Positions 46,906 to 59,210 of a DNA stretch of 64,000 nt are shown here, piece after piece. The first letter of the stretch is position 1. Every line of letters begins with the position of its first letter. The stretch spans positions 144,700,982 through 144,764,981 of the forward strand of contig CM041781.1 of assembly GCA_023374045.1 (NCBI GenBank), given 5' to 3'. A program made the translations under genes and the position numbers. The notes below the pieces were generated by a model. The model was not told where the DNA came from. It saw only the letters and a program-made list of their open reading frames with translations, and did no database searches. The DNA comes from Limonium bicolor. Lineage: Eukaryota > Streptophyta > Magnoliopsida > Caryophyllales > Plumbaginaceae.

Positions 46906-49900
46906 GGATGAAATACCGAGTTTAGGAAAATACCAAGTTAGGAATTAGAGACTTAGGGCTAAGGGTTGAGTGTGAGCGTGTGAGGTACACTAGATAGGAA
47001 CTTCCGTACGAACCGGAAACCTACAACAACCATACCCGCCCTCCGCAACCCACTGTATTAAGTTGGGAGGAGAACGCCAGAGAGATGGAAAGACCTCTCA
47101 CACTCGGGTAAGACCAATTCTGGCAGTTGCAAAAATAAACCTTATTAGAAAAGGAACCTGTCATACGGTAGATTCCGAGAACCGGAAATCCCGAAGACGG
47201 TTCCCTTCGGAACAACAACAACCGCATTTAATGATCGTAGACCGAAGATCCTAAACACAGGATAATGGAATTTATGGCACCACGGGGCGACGTGCTTTGC
47301 AGTCGCGAGAACCACGAGTAGCCAGCAAGAAGAGGAGCACAACCGCGCGATGAAGAGAGGAGGATAGAGTAAAAAATCCAAGACAAGAGAGTCTACAGAC
47401 TGTAATGTTCGATAGTACCAAAAATGGTATACAAACCGACTAAAGAATTAGTCGAGGTTGGATCAATACCAAACCTACACGCCAAGAGGCTATAGTAACT
47501 GAACAACATGGTTCAGATAACTACGAAAGTATTCATTAAACATACACCTATAGGACCACAACGTGGTTCCTAAGGATAAGTCAAGTCTCGTTAACCACAG
47601 TGAAGGTGTGAGACACCCGGATGGACGACATCCATGTCAAGTACTCTGAGAAACGACTCAGGAGATCGATCACCAAGATAAAAAGATCAAAGGAAGATCT
47701 AATAAGACCACCAAATATGGATGGAAACGATACCGTAACCGGTATACGTTAACCGAAAAACAACTTACCCGCGCACTTGCCTAGGGCAAGTGCAGCAACT
47801 ACAAGACAGTTGGAAGACTTTTAACAACCCGCAAATACTTGCTAAATTACCGCTATGACGAATGGAGCAAATATAGGATCACCAATCCTAAGGATTTTAA
47901 ATAACGAAACCTTGGAAAGGCCTAATGGCCCGACCATTGTACTTAGGACATACCAATCAGCGAGAAGCTGGACTTGGTCAAGACCTCAGACATGGCAACG
48001 CCATGAAGAATTTCTTTTAACACCGAACTATTATTTCAAAACCCAAAATTTTTCTTTCAAAACTACAAACTTTTCTTTTAAACCTTGGATTTTTAAAACC
48101 AAACTAACGAAATTACGGGAGTATCATAGAATGATACAAGAGGAGTCGACAACAGAATACTTCACCTAGGCGTGTGACGAACACTACGAGTGTACGCAAA
48201 TACAGGATTGGGGATGACCACACTCTGAAGGAGCTTACGGGCCTGACAGATAGTTAGGTAAGTGGTAACGTACCAACAAGGCACCCCACGTATGTATACA
48301 TGTAGTGTACGAAATGCGGGAAGTAGTCAACTCCGTTCTACGGACATACGTAAATTCAAAACAGAACAGTTGGATACCCCGAACAAGTAGAGGAAACTCA
48401 GATAAGCTTACAAGCAAAGGAGTCAAAAACTCACTCCAGGGGAACAATTAAGAGTTAAAAGTGCGAGAAACACTAACAACGGAAAAAGACATTGGATATG
48501 TCTCGAAGATATCGAAGTAAAGCATGATAACTGGAAAGGATACCTAGTCTAAACACTGTAAGGCAAACACCTAACATTAACACATAAGTGTTCAATGAAC
48601 GGGATGGAATTCCCAGAACAACTACCACAAACACAAAGGGTGATCACATAAGGTACCGAGAAATACCATTCATCACCGAAGGGAATATCAAACCCGTTAT
48701 AACATAAGGAAAAAAACCAATGGTCTACCTTAAGAATGAGAGACGTTATAACCCTCAACGGATAACTCAGATCCATAACCGTAAGGTGGTATAACAAACT
48801 GCACGTACTCATAAATGTCAGCAAAATGCCACCGTATAATCAATAATACCCTGGAGCAATCCATAAAGGGTATCAAGTCAACACAATTGAACAAAATGTC
48901 GTGATAAGAACACCACAATTGGGTCGAACATTCAGTTAGAACAATGAAGGGATCCCACTTGACAGGGGACACGCCAAATTGATAAATGGTACCGATCAAT
49001 ACCAAGATACTAAAAGGGTCTCCAACAAACGGAAGCGTGATGCAATTATCCTATCCTGGAGCCCAATATTGCCTCCAACCCAGCGATGGCATATGGAGAA
49101 ACAATCACTTGGAAACAGCCTATGATGAGCAGATCTCTAGGCGATATGGCTAGTATGCCGCGAAACTGTTACAATACGCAACTTGACGGCTGCAAAACCC
49201 ATTATGAACCATATGGAAAGTTGTCAAGCACGACACTAATAAAAGGTTAATAACCAATGAGCCAGGATACCCCTCATAATGTGAGACCGCGAGAGCGGTG
49301 AACACATGGATTATAAAGAAGGGGATACCATCAATAAATATCGGATAGTACACCCCTTTCAGAACTACTAATGTAGTGAAGCTTGAGCATGTAATTACTG
49401 TCAAGCAATGCCAATAAGCATCAACAGCAATTGTTGACAGCCGAGGAGTAACCAGTTATAAAACCAATGAAGCTCAAGGAGCTTAGAAGTATAATCACCA
49501 AACCATGGTACAAATAGAGAAAATGCATGAGCTAAAGCTAGCAACAGCGGATGCCAAGAACCAATACTGTAGAATCAGTAACAGCATGGTGCGCAGCAGG
49601 CGACCAATGTATGTGAATAGTCACCCAATGCTATGGACTTGTAAAGACAAGATGGCAGACAGACCAGGCAACAAGCCAAGAGTCTGCACCAAATGATGAA
49701 GCATCACACGAAGAAGTAATATTCATTCCTATTTCACATAAGAGATATACTGCCAAGGGTTTACACCTCTACACCCTGTAAGACTGAGTGTTTTGGTATT
49801 GCTCTTGTGCAGTTAATGATCTAGTGGGATAGCTAGGAATATGGAAAATGTAAATCGTGGTAAATTTTTCCTGTCACCAACGAACATGGCATAAGCCATT

Positions 49901-50624
49901 TAAGCAAAAGCTTAGAAACAAACCGTGCGGCCCAAGGCTAAAGAAGCACGAGGAGTGTGAAACACACCGACAATCACAAGATGTGAATTCCCTTGGAATA
50001 AAAGTGAAAGGAGACTTAAGAAAGTCATAAGGACCGACACATAGAAAATGCAAGGTCACACAAGTAAAGAACACTTGTACTGAACCAGAGAAATTGGCAT
50101 AATTCAGGATCCACTGACAACAGAGGAAGCACTACAACTAAGTAGTGGCTCGACCTCAACCGATAATAAGTCGGAGGAACCCAATGAATAATCATGGGAG
50201 TACAAACAATAGGTATATAGATTTCCAGAGAGCTGGTTATAAATCTAAAACTCATTGAGTTCGAGCATGGTAAAAGAACACCACACTTGGTCAATAAACC
50301 TTATTCCCACAATAAGAGGGATAAAAAGGTGATGTATAGCACGTTTAAGATAACAAAAAGGGCGAATAACCCAAGTTATCAGGGTCGTGCAGTGGAAGCT
50401 AGTGGGCCCAGAATTCTAAGTGAAAGACACCTAGTGAATAAAAGGTTAATCATCAATGCCTTAAAGCCATTTAAGCTAGGACCGAACCCGGTAATACGAC
50501 TAAGACTCATTGATCAAGGAACATTGTATAATAGACCGCATGGAAGCTGAACCACTCCATGACGGCTGAATGTCTTCGACCAATGTTCAACCTTGACACA
50601 TCGTAGATTACGTGGGCATAATCC

Positions 50625-50638
50625 CTTTTAAGGGGGTA
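50625..50638 (+). other. Polypurine-tract-like site in the LTR-B internal
   Basis: CTTTTAAGGGGGTA in the same context (GATTACGTGGGC upstream, AGAGCG downstream) as the upstream sites of the LARD internals. Confidence 0.65.
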
Positions 50639-51271
50639 GAGCGAAAACCGTGAAATGTATGTTTTACGTGATAGGTGCGTAAACTACAATGCGCATAGCA
50701 CAAGATAATTCGTTTTCATGGTTGATACTTATGTTACATAAAATTCACTCATCGTGTAATTGTAGTTATTTGGGAAATAAGAATAGGAAAGGAGTAGAGA
50801 AACTCCAGGGGAATGAGAACCCCGATTGGTAATAGTATGAGGAATGAGTACGTATGGGAGACTTGAGAAGTATAAATCGGTATGAAACTGATGTATGTGA
50901 TGAGTATAAACCGGTATGAAGCCGATGTATTTTATGAGTATAAATTGGAGTATAGCAAATTAATGGGATATTATACCCATGAATTTCCTAAGTATAGTAG
51001 TTGGAGTTGATGTAGTAATAATTGATGAGATGATTGGTAAGTAAGTAAGTGAATTATATAAATCAGAAAATGTATGTGTGTGATTATGACTAGCAAGATT
51101 AAAAAGATAGAAAACGAAATAATGTTTGACGATTTGTCTGTTTGAATGGAGGTGGGAGGTGGAACTTGATTTGCTAGCGATCAAGGGAAACGTCTGGTTG
51201 ATGCTTGAGTGTTGCCCCAAAATTTCGGATTCCCCAAAATCCTCCATGTTGTCCGAAACCACGTTGACTAC

Positions 51272-51490
51272 GTCCAGCTATTCAGAGGCGCTGACCACCT
51301 AAGCAATAAAACGTTGTCGAGCTATTCTAAGGCGCTGACTACCTATAAGCGAAAAATGTGTCATGCTATTCTAAGGCGTTGACTACCTAGGTGATGAAAA
51401 TGAAATAATGTCAAGCGGTTCTAGGGCGTTGACTACCTATAATAAATGAAATGATGTCAAGCTATTCTAAGGCGCTGAGTACCTAGGATA
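51272..51490. repeat. Tandem repeat, about 50-bp period, five units
   Basis: The unit core GCTATTCTAAGGCGCTGACT plus ACCTA recurs five times with diverged spacers. Confidence 0.85.
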
Positions 51491-51534
51491 TGAAAACTGG
51501 GTGGTATGCAAATGCAAGAATGCTGAAATGCTAA

Positions 51535-51598
51535 CGATGCTAATGATGCTGATGATGATGCTGATGATGCTGATGCTGTTGATGATGCTTGGATGCTT
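51535..51598. repeat. GATGCT/GATGAT microsatellite
   Basis: Impure hexanucleotide/trinucleotide repeat. It creates Met/Leu-rich frames that are not genes. Confidence 0.85.
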
Positions 51599-51829
51599 CT
51601 GGGGACCGAAACCCAAGCCAATGCTCCTGGCTGGACCCAATGTGGACTTATTGCCATCGCCCCCCAAGCCGGTGTGCAAGGATAACTCCTAGTAAAAACC
51701 CTGGGGACTTAATGCTTTTGCCCACCATTCGTTGATCCCAAAGTAAGCTGACATAACACAGGAGGATTTATTGCCATCACCTCGCCAACTTTTCTATCGC
51801 CAGGTCTTGTGACGCGCCTGGATAATACA

Positions 51830-52235
51830 ACTAGGTTTTATGACGAGCCTATATGAATGAGATGAATGCAATGTGTTAGATGATAGTGGGTAAGCTAAAG
51901 GGTCTTATTACGAGCCTAAAGGAATGCAACTAGGTCTTATGACGAGCCTAAAGATTGGATCTAGGTCTTATGACGAGTCTAAAGGTTGGGTCTAGGTCTT
52001 ATGACGAGCCTAAAGATGGATCTAGGTCTTACGACGAGCCTAAAGGTTGGATCTAGGTCTTATGACGAGCCTTAAGGTTGGGTCTAGTTCTTATGACGAG
52101 CCTAAAGATGGGATCTAGGTCTTATGACGAGCCTAAGGATGGTTCTAGGTCTTATGACGAGCCTAAGGAAGGATCCAGATCTTATGACGAGCCTAAAGAT
52201 GGGATCTAGGTCTTATGACGAGCCTAAGGGAAGTT
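51830..52235. repeat. 31-bp tandem repeat, about a dozen units
   Basis: The core AGGTCTTATGACGAGCCT recurs, mostly every 29-32 bp, with early units more widely spaced. Confidence 0.85.
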
Positions 52236-52316
52236 CTAAGTGAAAGTGAGTCAAGTGCATGACGGGTCTAAATGAATGTGGAAGGATTAAGGCTTATGTC
52301 TAACCTGGAGACGGTA

Positions 52317-52535
52317 GGGCTGAAGACGGGCCTGTGGATGTTTGAATGTGGAGGAAGGGCTTAGGACGGCCTTGTGAATGTTTGAATGTGGAGGAAGGGC
52401 TTAGGACGGGCCTGAGGATGTTTGATTGAGGAGGAAAGGCTTAGGACGGGCCTGTGAATGTTTGAATGTGGAGGAAGGGCTTAGGACGGGCCTGAGGATG
52501 TTTGATTGTGGAGGAAGGGCTCAGGACGGGCCTGA
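52317..52535. repeat. 40-bp tandem repeat, six units
   Basis: The core AGGGCTTAGGACGGGCCT recurs with GTTTGAATGTGGAGGA spacers. Its core resembles that of the neighbouring 31-bp array, suggesting common ancestry. Confidence 0.85.
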
Positions 52536-52619
52536 GTGGTATGAGAGGGTTTTTAACCTTTGGGTTTCGGGTTTTTTAGGCCTCCATCGGTGTCGTTGTT
52601 GCAATTATTGGGAGCAACA

Positions 52620-52637
52620 ATTGCCCCTAGTATTTTT
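52620..52637 (-). other. Candidate polypurine tract of the Tat/Ogre-like element
   Basis: In sense AAAAATACTAGGGGCAAT precedes the LTR start. Similar words recur at about 52688-52702 and 53776-53790. Confidence 0.45.
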
Positions 52638-54440
52638 CCTTAAGGCGATCTGAGTTTTTAGGATTTTATGGCAATCGATCGGAACGATCGATCTCCCCTA
52701 GTATTTTCTTTGATTAATTGCGCAAAAACAAGTCTCATCCCCACAAGGTCAGGGTTTATCTTGATGTGGTGCTTTCTATCCTACACTCAAGGTGTTTAAT
52801 GTTGTAGTCGTGCTCTCATTTTGGTCAAAACATCTCAACCATTGAATTTGACATTTGTTAGATTTACGCATTCAACCTGTTACTTTCACGTGATTGGATA
52901 CACAACTATTGTCGGAAGTCTTTTGAACTTATGACGTGGCTATGGGGTGTGATGAATGACAAAAGGACCATGGGGGAATGTTTGGGATGTGTGGAGCTAT
53001 AAGAGTGACCAAAGCTGCAACTTGCACCTTCTTTCAGACTTGCCTTCTTTGTCTTGAAGTCGTGTGGCTACTTCGTGATGACTTCGCCTGGAACTTAGGA
53101 CTTTTGAGTTGTTCCTTGCACCTTCTCTCTTTTTTCCAATTTTTGATTTCTTCGAGGCTTTTCTGGTTTGCCTTTCTTTGAATCTCCTTTCCTTCGGCGT
53201 TCTTGTGTTTCCTGGTTTTGAACTTTGAGAGCTGTTTTTGATGTTAGCTCATTTAGATCCTGTGTCACTTTAGGACCGTTTACGGATCGTTTCGTCATGT
53301 TGGTAGCAGTTTTGCCTCTTGGACTTGTGAAGTTGCTGTTCGGAAGTCAGGCTCCTTGCTTCCTTTGGTCACCGGGTCGGTTGTTCATCATTGGCTGGCT
53401 TGTTTATGGAGTTTGTAGCGTTATAAAAGTGGACGTATGTGAAAAGCTCAACGGGGGTGCCTAGGGTGTAATATCAGGGTTCACAAGCTTTTTGGTTGTG
53501 TGGCGCTGTACCTAGGTGCTTCGTCATCCCTAAAAGTTGTGTATCCGCTCTTTGTTACTTTTCATTGGTTTAAGCGTAAATTTACAAATTATCTCCTTCG
53601 GTCGGAGTCATGCCGTTTACCTTACCTTTGAATGTGATCTCTCTGGAGTCGTGTAAAAATGACACACTCTTTCGCTATTGGTCTTACTGCTCAAGGCACT
53701 CTTGCGAAGTTTACACTCAGAGACTTGTTTGCGCGCTTTAATCCAATGAAATAAACGTTATCGACCCTTAACTTAGATTGCCCCCGGTATTGTTTTGGGG
53801 TCTTTTGACAAGCCTTTTGAATACCCAAGTTATTTGTGGAGGGTAATTGCATGTGTGAGGATGGTGGTGAGTGGTGATGAGGTGACCGTTGAGTGACTCA
53901 TTTTTGGTCTCCTGGTGGCAGTAGTTTTGTTTTTATGTGTCTAGTGAAATGGTAGAAATGATGGAATGCTGTGACATGTGTGGTGGCTGTAATGGAGGTG
54001 GTGAATGTATGGATGGGAAGGTGGTTTTGTACAGGGATTCATGAAAAATAAAGGTTTTTTCTTTTATATGTTTGCGGACATGCTTTATGAGTGAGAGATG
54101 AGTGGCATTGAGTACCAAATAAATGGAATTTTATTGATAACCAAAAGAAACAACAGTGGCATTGAGTACCAACTAAATGGAAAAGAACAACTAAACTAAC
54201 TATAGTAAGAAAGAAGCTATGTAAAACAACCGAAGGAAAATAACAATGACTCCTAATGACCCCAAAGCGAGAGGTGAATGACTAACTTCTCCTAGTCTAT
54301 GATCTATTCTTCAAGGAACATCCAATCAGGCATCGCTTCCTCCTCTGCCGCTCTTACCGTATCCTATAAACATGGGGAACATGAGAACATGATTAAAGAT
54401 GATAGTTCAATTGCTGAAATGAAAGACGATTCCGTTAACA
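52638..54440 (-). mobile_element. 3' non-coding part of the Tat/Ogre-like element
   Basis: No domain motif found in 1.8 kb. Where reverse transcriptase should follow protease there is only non-coding sequence. An AATAAA signal on the minus strand (54135-54130) suggests a transcript end. Confidence 0.45.
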
Positions 54441-55124
54441 CACCAAGTCCTTGACGACCAGGATTCGCTACCGAAGAAAGGACGTCTGGGATTCCTTGGA
54501 GATCCTTGCCAAGGCCCTTGCCCTTTTGATAACCATCCTTCTCCATGATAACCTTCCCCGGTCCAAATTTAAGTTTCTGAAGAGAAGTTGGGTCAGACTA
54601 CTCTGGTACAACATTTAACCTGTTCAGATGAGACGAACCCTCCTCTTCAACCATGCAAACAGGCAACTCCTTTTGATGTGGTTCACCTCTAACGACATGA
54701 ACCTTCCCGTCTCTTTTAAACTTCAAACATTAATGCACCGTAGAAGGGACGACCTTCAAATCTTGAAGGAAATCCCGTCCTAGAATCAGATTAAAAGAAT
54801 GGGGAATTTGCAGAACCAAGAACTTCACTGGATGAATAACCGTACCAAACTTGAGTGGAAGATCCAGTAGGCCGAAGACATGTCTTGGGTATCGTCATAC
54901 CCTTGTAACACTATTTGGCAAGACTCAAACATGTCGTAGCCCATACCCTCTGCCACTTTCAGAGGATAGATGCTGACGTCTGCTCCTGTGTCAATGAGGA
55001 CCTTTGGCACCTTGAAAGCCTCGCACCAAATAGTAATATCCAGTGCTTTTCCCGAATGCTCGGAGATCTCACCATCGTGAAAACTGATCTCCTCCTCCTG
55101 CTTTTGCCAAAGAGCCGCGACCAT
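54441..55124 (-). pseudogene. Broken aspartic protease plus G-patch-like segment (Tat/Ogre-type pol N-terminus)
   Basis: The minus-strand frame contains LIDTGADVSIYP, the active-site DTGA motif of retropepsins. After a frameshift near 54865 comes FNLILGR, the conserved C-terminal protease motif. Two in-frame stops follow, near 54732 and 54595. The segment ends with GYQKGKGLGKDLQGI (about 54490-54535), a G-patch-like motif often found after protease in Tat/Ogre elements. The protease would process the Gag-Pol polyprotein inside the particle. Frameshift and stops make it non-functional. No RT (YxDD), RNase H or integrase follows. Placement in Tat/Ogre rests on recognition of the motifs, not on a search. 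Confidence 0.75.
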
Positions 55125-55433
55125 CCTTTCCGGGGCTAAACCTTCCTCTGGCCCGCCTAAATGTTGGCAATGCCCCGTCGGTGCTCTGGTGAAATCGTAA
55201 GCAAAGACCAGATTGCCATGGCATGGTTGTTGCCTTCAGCTTCTGAAGCGGTTCTCATTCACCTGGAATTTCTTCAGCTACTCGGGGAGACAACATTGGC
55301 TCTTCCCCTTGCGACTGCCTTTCAGTTGATATGTAGTGTTTGCCCGACTAAGTAATGTGAGCATTTGTTTGGACAAAGCTGACTGTGGATGAGGGCTTCC
55401 GTCCTGCCCCTCGTGGTCATCCAAACGCTGATA

Positions 55434-56190
55434 TCACTGATCGATGAGGTCTTGGATCCGATGTCTCAACGCTTTGCAATCATTGGTGTCATGTCCCGCT
55501 AGTTGATGGTACCTGCAAAATTGTTTGAGCCTACTCCCCCTTGTGTCTCTCCATGGCTAAGAATGAGCGGTCGTATTAGCCCTTCGTCCTGCAGCTCCTC
55601 AAGGGCCTGGCTTAAGGGACAACCAATGGGTGTGAATTCCCTTTCGGCTTTACGGGGATGCTCCGGTACTGGGGTTATGATTTGGATTTTTCCTTATTGG
55701 GCCAATAACAAAATTTTAGACCTCAAATTGCCACAATCATCTGTGGTGTGGTCCGTGAGTAGGTGGAAACGGCAGAACTGCTCGGGATATGCCCTTAGAT
55801 GCCGCCCGCGAAACCGCGGGGCTTTGAGTTGGACTAACCCCAGCCCTAGAAGCTTTCTCAGAATCTGACTTTGCGGCTGCTGTATATCTACGATAGGCAC
55901 CTGTGCGGCCTGCTCTTGTTGCTGTTCCTGGTTCTCCGGTGGCTTGACCTCGTCCTCGTTGGGGGCCAGATCTAAAGGGATGATTTCTCCAAGAGCATGA
56001 ATGAGAGCTCTCGCTTCCCTTGCAGCTGACACAAATCCTGAGCTTAACTCTTCCAAGGCACTCATGTGGATAAATTCTAACTCAGCTAGTTTCCCTATCA
56101 AATCCACAAGCTCAGCGAGCTGAGCACTTCAATTGTTAACTCCAGACGAAATCCTAGCTGCAAGGGGTGCTGCCGGTTTTGAGCAAAAAG
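55434..56190 (-). pseudogene. Broken gag C-terminal region with two zinc-knuckle-like motifs
   Basis: The longest clean piece (56107-55694, 137 codons) has a helical, Leu/Ala/Glu-rich start, a Gln/Pro-rich linker (ENQEQQQEQ) and FCRFHLLTDHTTDDC. That is a C-X2-H-X4-H-X4-C knuckle, in which His replaces the second Cys, as is common in plant gypsy Gag. After a stop at 55694 the frame goes on with FTPIGCPLSQALEEL. After a frameshift near 55525 comes a second knuckle, FCRYHQLAGHDTNDC, followed by ALRHRIQDLID, and a stop at 55434. Gag binds RNA and forms the particle. Upstream sequence to about 56190 also translates plausibly but has a stop near 56130. Confidence 0.75.
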
Positions 56191-56455
56191 ATAAGTCAGC
56201 ATTGCGGGAGTGAGGCTGGGACTAAACTTAAGAATACAGGCCGAGAGTTAGTGCGCTGTAATGAATGCTAGATTCTAAAATTTTGGGAAGGGTCCGCTCT
56301 GGACTAAACTTTTGGGTTACAAGATACGTTGGTCTTACAAGTGGGTATTACGAGAATCGGGCTTGTAACAAGAATTAACCTAAAGGATTTTTTTTGGGGT
56401 GATAGAAGTATTTAGACTATTGCAACCCTTTAAATGTTTTATTTGGATTGAAGAG
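56191..56455 (-). other. Sequence upstream of the gag relic, nothing recognised
   Basis: No motif, repeat or frame of note. It ends at the AAGAG target duplication of the solo LTR and continues on the other side at 60335. Confidence 0.4.
56451..56455. repeat. Target-site duplication AAGAG (left)
   Basis: AAGAG directly precedes TGTAACACCCC at 56456 and follows TATTTCA at 60329. Confidence 0.9.
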
Positions 56456-56823
56456 TGTAACACCCCTACTACGCACATAACTATACTTGGAATCGCAGCG
56501 GAAATAAACAACTAAACAATAACTAAACGATTGGTGCTACAATGCCGTCAACCACCCACGTGGCTAACAAGGCTGAATAAATACAATTGTACCGGTCTGA
56601 TGATCAGACTCCCGAGCATAGAACTAACAACCACATATATATATAACAATATAATACCGAGTATTTACAAAATCCTTCACTGTATACTTCACTGTAAACC
56701 GTCATCAACAAGTATATAATACGCCACGGGTGCACAGGCGCAACCCGGGCAAACATCCAAAAATACTTCAAAAGTAAACTACTCTCTAGGACCTAGAGCC
56801 ACTCTGCCTCTTCGATCCTCATC

Positions 56824-56869
56824 CTGCAATAAAAATATGGAGCCCCCGAGGGGGTCAGCACCTTTGCTG
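56824..56869 (-). other. Two-hairpin + CAG module, solo LTR
   Basis: In sense CAGCA-AAGG-TGCTG (56869-56856), CCCCC-TC-GGGGG (56854-56843), T-rich stretch, TTGCAG/GA with CAG at 56826-56824. Confidence 0.65.
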
Positions 56870-57810
56870 GTATGGCTAACGCGCAGCCCATCGGCTACCG
56901 GGATACGCGCAACCAATTGTCATGATGACATGATATACATTTTAAAACACACAACATAAACATATATAACATAACAAGGGTATTGTACACATCTTAACAC
57001 ACATCACAAACATACAAATCCTTTTTGGAATGGAACCAACACAGTTAGTCCCCATTGAGAGCTTCGAGAATGTTGCCACGCTCATACTTAGCTCGTTACA
57101 CAACTCGTTACCGTCCGGTTAGATTGAACGGTTAACTGAACACAAGGTGCCCCGGATATAGTGATCCAAGCACACCGAAACAAAACACATAGTATGCCCC
57201 TGTGGCCCGACGTGAGTCAGTAAAATAGCCTTGGTTAAGCTAAAGGGAAGGTTAGAAACCAAATTGGAAACTTAACCATAACATACAGAGAGAATCGAAC
57301 CGGTTATGACATCGACTCCCATACTCACACGCGTGGCCGGAACAGACCGGACTCCTCACTTCCCCCGTTAGCCCATGTTAGTAGTTCAACATTGAGCACA
57401 ACAACAATTCACAATAACAGGTCAAGTCTTGTTAGACACTCATATGGGAAGAGAGAGTCATAATTAACAACATAATAACATTTAACAACTGTAAACTCTT
57501 TACATGATTTAATCTTACAAAGTCATAAACACACAGAAAACAAACACACACAAGCCGGTGTAAACCGTTAGGCAACAGACTGCAAGAAAACCATACCTTG
57601 GTCCTTGCCTCGTTTGATTTCCACCTTGAGAGGGTCCTAAACACATTAGTAATGTCGGTTAATTATTTATTTACTTCAAACTTACTAAGTATTTAACATG
57701 ATTGTATGACATGTTTTAATGCCTATCTTACCCTAGGTTACCTTCATTATACACCCTAGGGTTAACTACATAAGTCACATTCTTTTCTGTTTTTTTTTTT
57801 ACAAGTTTTG

Positions 57811-58146
57811 GTCCGACCGACCCACCGTCCGACCCACAACTGGGTCGGACCCTCCCAGTGGTCTTCGGGTCTTAAAAACTTTACCTTGACCGACCCATGT
57901 CCGACCCAACCTTCTGGGTCGGTCCATTACAGAACCTTTTTACTTCCTTATAATCATGCCCGTCCGACCCACGTCCGACCCACCATTCTGGGTCGGTCCA
58001 TGTGCGAACATTTTCCCTCCTTTGAAACTTGACCGACCGACCCATGTCCGACCCACCCTTTTGGGTCGGACCATCACCGAACATTTTCCTAACATTTTAC
58101 AGAGGCTCGACCGACCCAAAAACTGGGTCGGCCCCTGGGTCGGTCG
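57811..58146 (-). repeat. Hairpin array of the solo LTR, five units (GACCGACCCA core)
   Basis: Units on the + strand start near 57811, 57888, 57962, 58031 and 58108, a spacing of about 70-77 bp. In element sense most units have one GACCGACCCA arm followed by two complementary TGGGTCGG arms, the mirror of the LARD order (two forward, one inverted). Arm sequence differs from the LARD arrays. Confidence 0.9.
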
Positions 58147-58880
58147 CCTTCTAAACTTACCCAAACTTGCCAATTCTTCACCAAACTTCTCCTAAGGCCT
58201 CTTAATGCTTCCTAACAACATTTGGCAACCTTACATCCACATACAACATCCATGAAACTCATTTTCTAATTCCTTAAATCATTTACTTATTTCCTTGTAA
58301 AAATTCCTTAACACTTATGTTATTTTATACTAGGTTCCTAGATGGTGTTTCTCACCTATGGTAACTACTATCCCAAAATGCTTTCTCCTTGACTTAATAT
58401 CATCTCCCAAGCATCATCTCTCACAACTAACTCTTTATATCATTACTTCAAATCCTTTTCCAAGTTCATACATTCTCCTTAGTTTACCAAAGTTTGCCTA
58501 AGTCTCAATCTAAGTCCAAAATGACTTGGGTACATACTAAAATCTCAAGATCATGCCTAAGTCCTATTACACTATAGAACACTTCTTAGTTCATCAAAAT
58601 TCCTTTACAACCTCATGAACTCCTTATGCATTTCCTAAATTTCGACATAGTTTCTCCTAGCATTTGTTACACCTTAGCACATCATTTTCATCATCAATCA
58701 TCCTAGAACACTAAGAACACCAAGAATACTTTCTTACACAACTTCACCAAAATCACACTACATCACAATATAGTGCATAATTTAAATTGCTTGGCACTTA
58801 GGCCCTTAAAATGCATGGCTCTTAGGCCCTTAAAGTGCTTAAATCATAAACACTGAATTTCCACAATATATGCCTTTAAC

Positions 58881-59210
58881 CTGCAAATACACTCAACATA
58901 CACATATGCCCTTTACTAGTCTCTTAAGAACACTTTGCTAAGTCATTCCCCATTGGCTCTTTAGATAGTTTTAATAAGCATTATAAGCTCATTTCTCCTA
59001 AGGCATTAAAATAGCATTAGGTTAGTAGATTTACCTCTTTTGCAAGATAACTTCTTTCTTGTTTCCTTTAGAAAACCAATAGAGTACTTGATTCCTTGAC
59101 AAGTTCTAAACAATATACAAACTCTATAATGAGTATTCAAGCTATAGGCTTCATCTCATTGTAAACCCTAATTTGACATTGTTTCAAAAACATCAATGTA
59201 GTTGTTTTAC
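58881..59210 (-). other. Candidate intron in the solo LTR leader
   Basis: In sense ACAAG/GTAAAACAACTAC at 59210 to GTATTTGCAG/GTTAAAGGC at 58881, 330 nt. It is the counterpart of 12605-12930. Confidence 0.4.

Larger units (their letters stand above)
46874..51209 (+). mobile_element. Internal region of the LTR-B element (non-coding, decayed)
   Basis: Collinear with the LARD internals at lower similarity. Shared blocks include the start (primer-binding site through about 47300), GTGGGATAGCTAGGAAT near 49825, the tract-like end at 50606-50640 and the GGAGGTGGGAGGTGGAACTT block near 51150. No gag or pol motif is seen. Its 3' end is cut by the TGTTGCCCC terminus at 51210. Confidence 0.7.
51210..52619 (-). 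mobile_element. LTR (probably 3') of a Tat/Ogre-like element, rich in tandem repeats
   Basis: In element sense it starts TGTTGCTCCC and ends GGGGCAACA, giving inverted termini TGTTGC/GCAACA over 1410 bp. A purine-rich tract lies just upstream of its start (52620-52637). Four tandem arrays fill most of it. No second copy is seen in the window, so boundaries rest on terminal motifs and the tract only. Confidence 0.5.

Noticed and set aside
51501..51692. Met/Leu-rich frame
   Set aside because: Product of the GATGCT microsatellite.
51830..52535. Regularly spaced repeats reminiscent of a CRISPR array
   Set aside because: Plant nuclear context, spacers are themselves repetitive, no cas genes; ordinary tandem repeats in an LTR.
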